Part shown: piece by piece, positions 7,957 through 15,399 of the stretch
Layout of the letters: each line of letters begins with the position of its first letter
Position numbering within the stretch: position 1 is the first letter of the stretch
Assembly (NCBI GenBank): GCA_020354085.1
Contig: CP070641.1
Coordinates: forward strand, 1,832,286-1,850,790
DNA length: 18,505 nucleotides
From: Pseudomonadota bacterium
Lineage (GTDB): Bacteria > Pseudomonadota > Gammaproteobacteria > Acidiferrobacterales > Sulfurifustaceae
Direction of reading: 5' to 3'
Translations under genes and position numbers: made by a program
Notes under the pieces: model-generated
Seen by the model: only the letters and a program-made list of their open reading frames with translations
Databases searched by the model: none
What the model was told of the DNA's origin: nothing

Positions 7957-9003
7957 TCACGCTCGGTAGTGTGCCAATGACCGGCGCCAACGCCACCATC
8001 GCCGCGCACTCTGGGGCGTCAGCACGTAGACACTGCCGAGCTCATCCATCAACGAAATTCGATCGATGCTGCCTTGCCGCAGGGCGGCCAACGCCGGTGC
8101 TATCCAGTTCGTCTCAAGATCCTGCACAGCCGTCGCCCAGGCGGGCCAGTCACCGTAGGCGACGCTGGCGCGCGGAGCGTCGTGCACGACCAGATGACGG
8201 CCCCGTCGCGCTTGGTGCTTCCAATCGAGAAAGTTCGCGGGTACCGGCGCCGATGGAATTTCGCACAAGCGTGCTAGTGCCCGGCTGACCGATTCCGTAC
8301 TCCAAACGGAGAGCCAATCGGCTGGCTGCATCTTGGGAAGCCGCCCGCCGCCCCAAAACCATAGGCTGTTGATGGGCGGCTTGCCGGTCGCTTCACGTTT
8401 GCTGTTCACGCCGGCGGTGTGCAGCAGAATTTGCATCTCATTGAGCAGGGTATGCCAGGCCTTGCCGTCTGCGCCTTGCGGCAGGTACGGATGGATGTCA
8501 CGCCCCACGATCATCGCGAGTGGCGTTGTGGTGAGCTGTGGTGCCTTTGGTGGTTTGAGGTACCAACGTCCCGGGTGCGGGGCCTTGAGCGACCATCCAT
8601 CAGTGCCATAGGCTTCCATGATCTCGGCGACCAGACCGTTGGCTTCCTCTTGCGACAGGTCCAATGTCTGACTGTCACCCAAAATCAGCCGATCACGATC
8701 CGGAACTAAATTTATCGGATCCGCACGGACCCACCAGCCCGAGTCGATCACACCAAGATCCAGCGCCCGTGTAACCGCGGCGACCGGCAAGTCGACGCCC
8801 TCTTCGACCGGCACGCCAAAGAGCCCGAACAGCCGCGCCTCCAGGCCGGTTAGTTCGTTGGCAGTGCGGTCAGCGCGTGCCAGGAACGTCTCGAGCGCAG
8901 GCAGGGAGATGCCGTCGGTTGGTGCTTGTTCGCTGGGGCAGCACGGTGACCCAAACATCCCTGGCATTACCAGCACCAGTTCGCAACCGCCGCGATCAGA
9001 CAT
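7957..9003 (-). CDS. RpfE-like conserved protein next to recJ
   Basis: A 348-aa protein, probably soluble. It resembles the family that includes RpfE of Xanthomonas (some members are named phosphoglycerate mutase in databases), which is encoded beside recJ in the Xanthomonas rpf cluster. Visible marks are the N-terminal hydrophobic strand ELVLVMPGMFG, the segment GDSQTLDLSQEEAN around residue 110, the LWFWGGGRLP segment around residue 217, and a Trp/Arg-rich C-terminus. I see no catalytic motif that fixes a reaction. The name rests on my recognition of those segments plus the recJ neighbour, not on an alignment. It ends five bases before recJ. The ATG at 9003 has no Shine-Dalgarno sequence but a TATAAT 8 bases upstream. 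Confidence 0.68.
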   Translation of the reverse strand: MSDRGGCELVLVMPGMFGSPCCPSEQAPTDGISLPALETFLARADRTANELTGLEARLFGLFGVPVEEGVDLPVAAVTRALDLGVIDSGWWVRADPINLVPDRDRLILGDSQTLDLSQEEANGLVAEIMEAYGTDGWSLKAPHPGRWYLKPPKAPQLTTTPLAMIVGRDIHPYLPQGADGKAWHTLLNEMQILLHTAGVNSKREATGKPPINSLWFWGGGRLPKMQPADWLSVWSTESVSRALARLCEIPSAPVPANFLDWKHQARRGRHLVVHDAPRASVAYGDWPAWATAVQDLETNWIAPALAALRQGSIDRISLMDELGSVYVLTPQSARRWWRWRRSLAHYRA

Positions 9004-9011
9004 GGCGGAGA

Positions 9012-9017
9012 ATTATA
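9012..9017 (-). promoter_or_regulatory. Perfect TATAAT box 8 bases before the RpfE-like gene
   Basis: TATAAT on the minus strand followed by 8 bases and the ATG at 9003. A good -10 match, but no -35 match at 16-18 bases. If active, transcription would begin at or next to the start codon. It sits in the 108-base gap after thrC, so it could give recJ its own promoter. Confidence 0.4.
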
Positions 9018-9111
9018 CTGCCTCGGGTCGGGTTCGGCGGCAGCCTACGAACCGCCTACCCTGCCTTCATTTCGCCGCCCCCGCATCCGTGCATACGTGC
9101 GGAACAAAGCG

Positions 9112-10209
9112 TCAGCTAGTATGCCGACCGAGGTTGTCGATGATGGCTTTCTTGACATCCGCAAGCACCGCTTTGACTTTGAGGAGCGGAGCCGTGCTCT
9201 GCTTGATGGCGGTGTCCGGATCCTTAAGGCCATGCCCGGTAAGGGTACAGACAATGTGGCTACCCTCGCGGATCTTACCGTTCTTGATGTCGCGCAATGC
9301 ACCGGCAATCGATGTTGCTGAGGCCGGCTCGCAAAAAATGCCTTCGTGCTGGGCAAGCAGCTTCTGCGCCTGCAGGATCTCGTCATCGTTGCAGGCGTCG
9401 AACCAACCCTTCGACTCCTTTTGTGCCGCCCAGGCCTTATCCCATGACTGCGGATGACCGATGCGAATCGCGGTGGCGATGGTCTCAGGGTTATCGACCA
9501 TTGTCTTGGTGATGAATGGCGCGGCGCCGGCGGCCTGATAGCCCACCATCATCGGGCGGTTGTTGACAATGCCGTGATCCGCGTATTCGCAGTAACCCAT
9601 CCAGTGCGCGGTGATGTTACCGGCGTTGCCAACGGGCAAGCAGTGGTAGTCGGGGGCGGCGCCGAGCTCCTCGATGATCTCGAAGGCCGCGGTCTTCTGC
9701 CCTTGCAGGCGAAACGGATTGATTGAGTTCACAATCGTTACGGGCGCTTCCTTGCCCACCTCTTTGACGAGCTGCATGCCGGCGTCGAAATTGCCTTCGA
9801 TCTGGATCACCACCGCGCCATGGATCATCGCCTGCGCGAGCTTGCCGAGCGCGATCTTGCCTTCCGGAATCAGCACGAAGCAGGTGATGCCGGCACGGGC
9901 GGCATAGGCGGCCGCTGAAGCCGAGGTGTTGCCGGTCGACGCACAGATGATTGCCCGGCTACCCTCCTCCACCGCCTTAGTAACTGCCATGGTCATGCCG
10001 CGGTCCTTAAACGAGCCGGTGGGATTCAGGCCCTCGAACTTGACGTAGAAGTCGACGTTCTTGCCGAGCTGACGTGGAATATTGCTTAGACGTATGAGCG
10101 GAGTTGCGCCCTCGCCGAGTGAGATGACGCGCGTGTCGTCACGGACGGGAAGACGATCACGATAGCGGTCGATCAGTCCGGTATAGCGGGTACCGAGAGT
10201 CATGGTCAC
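9112..10209 (-). CDS. thrC: Threonine synthase
   Basis: PLP enzyme that converts O-phosphohomoserine to threonine. 365 aa, the length of the short (class I-like) threonine synthases. The PLP lysine is K68 in PTGSFKDRG, and the cofactor loop ASTGNTSASAAAYA and glycine loop LPVGNAGNI are present. The GTG at 10209 overlaps the hom stop in GTGA; an ATG two codons later (10203) is the alternative start. Last gene of alaC > hom > thrC. Its substrate depends on Hom, whose frame is interrupted here, plus a homoserine kinase not seen in the window. Downstream to 9004 there is a 5-bp inverted repeat (GGCGG/CCGCC) without a T-run. Confidence 0.96.
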   Translation of the reverse strand: MTMTLGTRYTGLIDRYRDRLPVRDDTRVISLGEGATPLIRLSNIPRQLGKNVDFYVKFEGLNPTGSFKDRGMTMAVTKAVEEGSRAIICASTGNTSASAAAYAARAGITCFVLIPEGKIALGKLAQAMIHGAVVIQIEGNFDAGMQLVKEVGKEAPVTIVNSINPFRLQGQKTAAFEIIEELGAAPDYHCLPVGNAGNITAHWMGYCEYADHGIVNNRPMMVGYQAAGAAPFITKTMVDNPETIATAIRIGHPQSWDKAWAAQKESKGWFDACNDDEILQAQKLLAQHEGIFCEPASATSIAGALRDIKNGKIREGSHIVCTLTGHGLKDPDTAIKQSTAPLLKVKAVLADVKKAIIDNLGRHTS

Positions 10210-11528
10210 GTCCAGTTTGACTGCAGGTGTTCCAAGCGAATACGCGTTACCTGGCCGTGGATCGCATCGAGTGCCTCGATCCGCGCGATCGCCTGGTTCA
10301 TGTTCTTTTCCACCACGCGCTGCGTAAGAATAATGACCGGCACCACGCTTTCGCCCGCGGCCGGCTCTTTCTGCAAGATCGCTTCGATGCTAATGCCGAG
10401 ATCGGCAAGGATACGAGTCACGTCAGCCAACACGCCCGGGCGATCCTGCGCCTGCAAGCGCAAATAGTACGACGTGCGCACTTCCTCCATCGGGAGAATC
10501 GGCAAATCTGCGATGGCGTCGGGTTGGAAGGCCAGATGCGGCACGCGATTGGTGGGGTCCGTGGTCAGTGTGCGCACCACGTCGACGAGATCGGCCACTA
10601 CCGCCGAAGCGGTCGGCTCCGCGCCAGCGCCCGCGCCATAGAACATCGTCGGCCCGACGGCATCGCCCTTAACCAGCACGGCATTCATGGCCCCGTCGAC
10701 ATTAGCGATCAGCCGGCGCTCAGGAATCAGCGTCGGATGCACTCGCAGCTCAATGTTGCCGTCGGTACGCCGCGCGATGCCGAGGAGCTTCAGGCGGTAC
10801 CCAAGCTCTTCGGCATAGGCGACATCAGCGCGCGTGACATGCGCGACGCCTTCGACATAGGCCTTGTTGAATTGTAGCGGGATGCCGAAGGCGATGGCCG
10901 CGAGGATCGTAAGCTTATGGGCGGCGTCGATTCCCTCCACATCGAAGGTGGGATCGGCCTCGGCGTAACCTCGCCGCTGCGCCTCCTTCAAGACCTGCGC
11001 GAACTCGGCGCCTTTGTCGCGCATCTCGGTCAAGATGAAGTTGCTGGTGCCGTTGATGATGCCTGCGACCCACTCGATACGGTTGCCCGTGAGGCCCTCG
11101 CGGATGGTCTTGATAATCGGCACACCGCCTGCCACCGCAGCCTCGAACGCCACCATCACGCCCTACTTTAGCGCGGCAGCGAAGATCACGATGCCATGCA
11201 AGGCGATGAGCGCCTTGTTGGCCGTAACGACATGCTTGCCATTGGCGATCGCCTCGAGCACCAACGTGCGCGCCGGCTCGTAACCGCCCATTAGCTCGAC
11301 CACGATGTCGACGTCTGGATTGCGCACCACCGTCTGCGGGTCGGCGATGAGCGCAATCCCGGTCGTCGGGCAGGCACGTGGTTTGTTGAGGTCGCGCGCA
11401 GCCGCCTGCACGACCGTAATCTCCCGCCCGGCGCGGCGCGCGATCTCCTCGCGATTTCGCGCCAAGACGTTTACCGTGCCGCAGCCGACCGTGCCGAGCC
11501 CGAGAATGCCGATGCGAACCGGTTTCAA
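10206..11528 (-). pseudogene. hom: Homoserine dehydrogenase, interrupted by an in-frame TAG
   Basis: Reduces aspartate semialdehyde to homoserine, the branch point to threonine and methionine. The first part (11528-11163, 121 aa) has the NAD(P)-binding loop GLGTVGCG and ends NKALIALHGIVIFAAALK, then TAG at 11165-11163. The same frame continues at once (GVMVAFEAAVAGGVP) for 318 codons with the catalytic region (AGIINGTSNFILTEM, GYAEADPTFDVEGIDAAHK) and a C-terminal ACT domain (about YYLRLQAQDRPGVLADVT onward). Without the TAG the protein would be 440 aa, normal for the family, so this is a single nonsense codon and not a frameshift. The TTG start overlaps the alaC stop (TTGA) and has AAGGA 7 bases upstream. 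Downstream GTG (11159) and ATG (11156) codons could allow reinitiation. It may be a true mutation, a suppressed amber, a split enzyme or a sequence error; nearby residues also look unusual, see findings. Confidence 0.88.
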
Positions 11529-12739
11529 GCCTCTTTCCTTTGCTCAAAAACCTTGTCGCGCCGGAACATCTCGCGTATCGAACGAGTCGCTTGCCGACTG
11601 CGGTGCTCGTTTTCGATCAGGCTGAAGCGTACGTACTCGTTTCCGTATTCACCGAAGCCCACGCCCGGCGACACCGCAACCTTGGCCTCGGTCAGCAGCT
11701 TCTTCGAGAATTCGAGCGACCCGAGATGTTGATAGGCCTCCGGGATGCGCGCCCACAGGAACATCGTCGCCTTGGGCTTCTCGACCACCCAGCCGGCAGA
11801 ATACAGACCGTGGCACAGAACATCGCGCCGCTTTTGGTAGATCTGGCGGATTTCTTCGAGACAATCCTGTGGGCCATCGAGCGCGAGGATGGCGGCGACC
11901 TGGATGGGCGTGAACATGCCGTAGTCGAAATACGACTTGAGCCGTCCGAGGGCCGCCACCAATTTCCGGTTGCCGCACATGAACCCGACACGCCAGCCTG
12001 GCATGTTGTAGCTCTTGGACAAGGTGAAGAACTCAACCGCGACCTCCTTCGCCCCCGGCACTTGGAGAATCGACGGGGCCACGTAACCGTCGAACACAAT
12101 ATCAGCGTAGGCGAGATCGTGGATGACCCAAACGCCGTGCTCACGCGCAAAGGCGATGACCTTCTCGAAGAAACTGAGATCCACGCACATGGCCGTGGGG
12201 TTGGACGGAAAATTGAGCACCAGGAACTTCGGCTTCGGCCACGAATCGCGCACTGCGCGCTCCAACTCGCTGAAGAAATCCAAGCCGGGCAGGAGCGGTA
12301 CATGACGAATATCCGCGCCGGCGATTACGAAACCGTAGGTATGGATTGGATAGGTTGGGTTCGGCACCAACACAGCGTCGCCGCGATCAACGGTCGCGAG
12401 CGCCAAGTGCGATAATCCTTCCTTGGAGCCGATGGTGACGATCGCTTCATGATCCATATCGACATCGACGTTGTAGCGCCGTCCGTACCACTGACAAATG
12501 GCGCGTCGCAGTCGCGGGATGCCGCGCGACACCGAGTAGCGGTGGGTGTCTTCGCGTTGCGCGGCCTCGACCAACTTGGCAACGATATGTTTTGGCGTGG
12601 CGCCGTCCGGGTTGCCCATCCCGAAATCGATAATGTCTTCGCCGCGCTTACGCGCGTTGGCCTTCAACTCGTTGACGATGTTGAAGACGTATGGCGGCAG
12701 ACGCTTGATGCGGGAGAAATCGTCGTCGGGCTGTGACAT
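11525..12739 (-). CDS. alaC: Alanine transaminase AlaC (class I/II aminotransferase)
   Basis: PLP aminotransferase of 404 aa, full length for the AlaC/YfdZ group, which interconverts pyruvate and alanine with glutamate. PLP-binding residues are in place: N180 (NFPSNPT), D208 and Y211 (HDLAYADIVFDG), K242 (FTLSKSYNMPGWR) and R250. FGMGNPDG (39-46) and the C-terminal EYVRFSL (substrate carboxylate arginine) match the family. In many gammaproteobacteria an enzyme of this type sits directly before hom and thrC, as here. Transcription probably starts at the promoter 12793-12821. There is no obvious Shine-Dalgarno sequence; a 16-base inverted repeat lies 13 bases before the ATG. A diaminopimelate or other aminotransferase activity cannot be excluded by sequence alone. 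Confidence 0.9.
   Translation of the reverse strand: MSQPDDDFSRIKRLPPYVFNIVNELKANARKRGEDIIDFGMGNPDGATPKHIVAKLVEAAQREDTHRYSVSRGIPRLRRAICQWYGRRYNVDVDMDHEAIVTIGSKEGLSHLALATVDRGDAVLVPNPTYPIHTYGFVIAGADIRHVPLLPGLDFFSELERAVRDSWPKPKFLVLNFPSNPTAMCVDLSFFEKVIAFAREHGVWVIHDLAYADIVFDGYVAPSILQVPGAKEVAVEFFTLSKSYNMPGWRVGFMCGNRKLVAALGRLKSYFDYGMFTPIQVAAILALDGPQDCLEEIRQIYQKRRDVLCHGLYSAGWVVEKPKATMFLWARIPEAYQHLGSLEFSKKLLTEAKVAVSPGVGFGEYGNEYVRFSLIENEHRSRQATRSIREMFRRDKVFEQRKEA
11536..11540 (-). promoter_or_regulatory. Shine-Dalgarno site supporting the TTG start of hom
   Basis: AAGGA within the end of alaC, 7 bases before the TTG at 11528. It supports a TTG start with a 4-base overlap (TTGA). Confidence 0.6.
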
Positions 12740-12752
12740 TGAAGGCGGTTGG

Positions 12753-12768
12753 GCGGTATAGTTACCGC
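12753..12768 (-). promoter_or_regulatory. Perfect hairpin in the alaC leader
   Basis: GCGGTA-4 bases-TACCGC, a perfect 6-bp inverted repeat. It lies between the predicted transcription start (about 12786) and the alaC ATG (12739), ending 13 bases before the start codon, so as RNA it could affect ribosome access; as DNA it could be an operator. No T-run follows, so it is not a terminator. Confidence 0.4.
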
Positions 12769-12792
12769 ACCCAAGATATTGAATACGCGCGC

Positions 12793-12821
12793 ATTATATG
12801 GCTTTCAGTGAGGGGCGCCAA
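12793..12821 (-). promoter_or_regulatory. Sigma70-type promoter of alaC-hom-thrC
   Basis: On the minus strand -35 TTGGCG (12821-12816, 4 of 6 matches), a 17-base spacer, and -10 TATAAT (12798-12793, perfect). Predicted start about 12786, leader about 47 bases. It is the best promoter match I found in the window. The palindrome CTCGCGCGAG lies just upstream at 12824-12833. Confidence 0.75.
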
Positions 12822-12857
12822 CTTCTCGCGCGAGCTAGATAACACCGCGGTACGCAC

Positions 12858-13232
12858 ATGAAGCTCCATCTCGAAACCGGGGCCGGCCGGAACCTGATCC
12901 GTTCGTATCAGGTCGGCGCCGTGACCATCAATCAGCATGTGTTCGCCAAAAGCCTGCTGGTTACCCCGCACAGCATAGTCGAGTGGGCACCGCAACACTT
13001 CGTCGACATTGCGCCGATCCACTTCGAGACCATCGCCGAGCTGCGACCGGAACTTGTGGTACTCGGTACTGGTCAGCGCCTGCGCTTTCCCTCCCCCGCC
13101 CATACCCGTGCGTTGGTGGAGCGCGGCATTGGACTTGAGGTCATGGATACCGGCGCCGCCTGCCGCACGTATAACATCCTGATGGGCGAAGGTCGGCGGG
13201 TACTCGCCGCGTTATTGATGATCGAGGCGTAA
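12858..13232 (+). CDS. Mth938-like domain protein (DUF498 family)
   Basis: A 124-aa single-domain protein of the DUF498/Mth938 family, which includes the mitochondrial complex I assembly factor NDUFAF3. The conserved parts are VVLGTGQRLRFP (about 67-78) and the C-terminal GLEVMDTGAACRTYNILM, which is close to the usual bacterial GVEVMDTxAACRTYN pattern. No enzymatic activity is established that I know of. It is divergent from alaC across 118 bases, with no strong plus-strand promoter or Shine-Dalgarno site visible, and convergent with rpoS. No complex I genes are in the window, so that link is only by family. Confidence 0.88.
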   Translation: MKLHLETGAGRNLIRSYQVGAVTINQHVFAKSLLVTPHSIVEWAPQHFVDIAPIHFETIAELRPELVVLGTGQRLRFPSPAHTRALVERGIGLEVMDTGAACRTYNILMGEGRRVLAALLMIEA

Positions 13233-13293
13233 TCGACCCCGTAGTGTCCGGGTCACGCGACGCACGTTGCGCTGGATCGGAATTAAGGAAGAA

Positions 13294-14406
13294 CTAGAGC
13301 GACCCCACGGTATAGCCGGCGCGTTCGAGCAACACCCGCAGCCGGCGCAAGGCCTCCACCTGGATCTGACGCACGCGCTCGCGCGTGACACCGATATCGG
13401 CGCCCACCTCTTCAAGCGTGGAGATTTCGCGGTTGTTCAGGCCAAAGCGCCGCTCTACGACTTCACGCTGCTTGTCGTTGAGCTCACTGAGCCACTCCTG
13501 AATAACCATCTGCAGGTCTTCGCGCTGCATTAGATGTTCCGGGTCGGGGGTGCGCTCATCGGCAATCGCATCCAGCAGCGAACGGTCCGGGTCATCGTCA
13601 AGTGGCGCATCTACGGAGGCCACGCGTTCGGTGAGGCCCAACATCTGCTTCACGTCCTCGACTGGTTTGTCCAGGAGGCTTGCCACTTCTTCAGGCGACG
13701 GTTCGTGATCAAGCTTCTGTGCGAGATAACGCGCGGCGCGCTGGTAGATGTTGATTTCCTTCAGCACGTGCACCGGCAGGCGTATGGTGCGCGTCTGATT
13801 CATGATGCCACGCTCGATGGTCTGCCGTATCCACCACGTGGCATAGGTTGAGAAACGGAAGCCGCGCTCTGGATCGAATTTCTCCACCGCTCGAATCAAA
13901 CCGAGGTTGCCTTCTTCAATAAGGTCGAGGAGCGATAACCCGCGGTTCATGTAGCGACGCGAAATCTTCACCACCAAGCGCAGATTGCTCTCAATCATGC
14001 GCTTCCGCGCTGCCTCTTCGCCTTTTTGCGCGCGGCGCGCGAAGTGAACCTCTTCCTCCGCTGTCAACAGGGGGGAGAAACCAATCTCACGCAGATAGAG
14101 ACGCGTAGCGTCGGCGTGCGAGTAGTAATCGTCGCGGGCACTTGACTCACTATCCGATTCCGCCGCGGCCTCTTCTTCCGCTTCGGCAGTGACGCTATCC
14201 TTTTCTTCCTCGTTTTCCTCCCCACCACCGGAGATTTCCTCTTCGGTCAGTTCCGGGATTTCTTGGCCTCCCTTGCGAGCTGCGCCGCGCGTGCGCGGTT
14301 CGACCTTGCCCTTCTCGGCAACTAGGGGGGTTCTGGTCTTCTCGGCTTTGCTCGGCGCCGCCTTCTTAGCGGGCTTCTTGGTGGGAGTCGGTTTGCGCGG
14401 CGGCAT
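13294..14406 (-). CDS. rpoS: RNA polymerase sigma factor RpoS
   Basis: Stationary-phase and general stress sigma factor, 370 aa (E. coli 330). Region 1.2 begins near TRLYLREIGFSPLLTAEEEV (101-120); region 2 includes RMIESNLRLVVKI (136-148), DLIEEGNLGLIRAVEKFDP (161-179) and FRFSTYATWWIRQTIERG (183-200); region 4 ends with the helix-turn-helix STLEEVGADIGVTRERVRQIQ. RpoS is preferred over RpoD by size, by SPLLTAEEEV, and by the nlpD neighbour. Odd: residues 4-46 are Lys/Pro/Ala/Arg-rich and 51-90 strongly acidic, an extension roughly 45 residues longer than the E. coli N-terminus. The ATG is 6 bases after the nlpD stop and lacks a Shine-Dalgarno sequence, pointing to coupling. In E. coli a main rpoS promoter lies inside nlpD; I could not identify one here. 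Confidence 0.96.
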   Translation of the reverse strand: MPPRKPTPTKKPAKKAAPSKAEKTRTPLVAEKGKVEPRTRGAARKGGQEIPELTEEEISGGGEENEEEKDSVTAEAEEEAAAESDSESSARDDYYSHADATRLYLREIGFSPLLTAEEEVHFARRAQKGEEAARKRMIESNLRLVVKISRRYMNRGLSLLDLIEEGNLGLIRAVEKFDPERGFRFSTYATWWIRQTIERGIMNQTRTIRLPVHVLKEINIYQRAARYLAQKLDHEPSPEEVASLLDKPVEDVKQMLGLTERVASVDAPLDDDPDRSLLDAIADERTPDPEHLMQREDLQMVIQEWLSELNDKQREVVERRFGLNNREISTLEEVGADIGVTRERVRQIQVEALRRLRVLLERAGYTVGSL

Positions 14407-14412
14407 AATGAA

Positions 14413-15378
14413 CTAATTGGGCAGATACTGGAGCGGATCCACCGGATTGCCGCGATAACGAATTTCGAAATGCAGCTTGGGCCGATCCGTGCCCGTGCTA
14501 CCCATGTCTGCGATGCGCTGCCCGCGTTTCACTACGTCCCCTTCCTTGACGTAAGTCTTGTTGGCGTGGGCGTAAGCGCTGAGAAATTCTGCATTGTGTT
14601 TCACGATGATAAGCTCTCCGTAACCGCGAAGTCCACTGCCCTTGTAGACCACGCGTCCGTCCGACGACGCGACGATCGGCTGCCCCTTCTTGCCCCCGAT
14701 GTCGATGCCTTTGCTACTACCGAAGCGCGCGATCACGGCGCCCTGTGTCGGCCAAATCCATGTGCCCTTGCCCACGGGTTTTTTGGTCGCCGATTTACTT
14801 AACGCCGATGACTCCGACGGCGGTTTGCTTGTCTCGCTACGCGCACGCGGCGCACTCTCCGTTGCCTTCGCCGACTTCGTTTGTCGAGGATCCACATCCG
14901 CCTCTCCGCCCTCCCTGCTCGCACCGGCCGGCGGCTGAAGACGAAGGCGCTGGCCGATTCGCAACAAGTAAGGCGGCGAAATATTGTTCCAGGCGGCAAG
15001 CTCGCCGGGGCTCACACCTGCCTCCGTTGCTATGCGATAGAGGGTATCGCCGGCACGCACCACCCGTACATCGCTCGACTTGCTGCTCGCCGGCGGGTCT
15101 TTGGGCGCATGAAGCCGAATCTTCTCGCCGGGCCGTATGACATATGGATATGGGATTTGGTTCCAAGCTGCCAGCTCGCGATAATCGCGGCCGGATTCCC
15201 AGGCGATGCTGTAGAGCGTGTCGCCCGACACTACTTCGCGATACTCGCTTTCGGGTTCGCGAGTGGAACCGCTGCGATCATGCACCGGAGCGGGTAGGTG
15301 CGACGCGCAACTGGCCACGAAAAACACCAGGGCAAACGCGGTCCCAGGTACGGGCCACCGGACCGGACTAACGGCCAT
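14413..15378 (-). CDS. nlpD: Lipoprotein NlpD (LysM/LytM amidase activator)
   Basis: Outer-membrane lipoprotein that activates the AmiC amidase at division. 321 aa: N-terminal signal segment with lipobox VASC (21-24, Cys24 lipidated), two LysM repeats (about 47-90 YREVVSGDTLYSIAW and 106-148 RVVRAGDTLYRIATE), a Ser/Lys-rich linker (about 150-205), and a C-terminal LytM domain (206-316). The LytM domain has lost catalytic zinc ligands: GIDIGG has Ile where active enzymes have the HRGID-type His, and KLHFEIR has Lys in place of the first His of HLH. That fits a non-hydrolytic activator like E. coli NlpD. It sits 21 bases after pcm and just before rpoS, the standard order. Confidence 0.93.
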   Translation of the reverse strand: MAVSPVRWPVPGTAFALVFFVASCASHLPAPVHDRSGSTREPESEYREVVSGDTLYSIAWESGRDYRELAAWNQIPYPYVIRPGEKIRLHAPKDPPASSKSSDVRVVRAGDTLYRIATEAGVSPGELAAWNNISPPYLLRIGQRLRLQPPAGASREGGEADVDPRQTKSAKATESAPRARSETSKPPSESSALSKSATKKPVGKGTWIWPTQGAVIARFGSSKGIDIGGKKGQPIVASSDGRVVYKGSGLRGYGELIIVKHNAEFLSAYAHANKTYVKEGDVVKRGQRIADMGSTGTDRPKLHFEIRYRGNPVDPLQYLPN

Positions 15379-15399
15379 TCCAACAAATTGCCGTCGGCA

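Noticed and set aside
9031..9051. GGCGG/CCGCC inverted repeat after thrC as a terminator
   Set aside because: Short stem with a long loop and no T-run; it does not meet the pattern of an intrinsic terminator.
10227..10877. Plus-strand open frame of 216 codons opposite hom
   Set aside because: Shadow of the hom C-terminal domain; its His/Arg-rich translation has no recognisable fold.
11540..12415. Plus-strand open frame of 291 codons opposite alaC
   Set aside because: Antisense to a complete, clearly recognised aminotransferase; no motif or ribosome site.
13235..13254. GACCC/GGGTC inverted repeat between the Mth938 gene and rpoS as a terminator
   Set aside because: 5-bp stem with a 10-base loop and no T-run on either strand.
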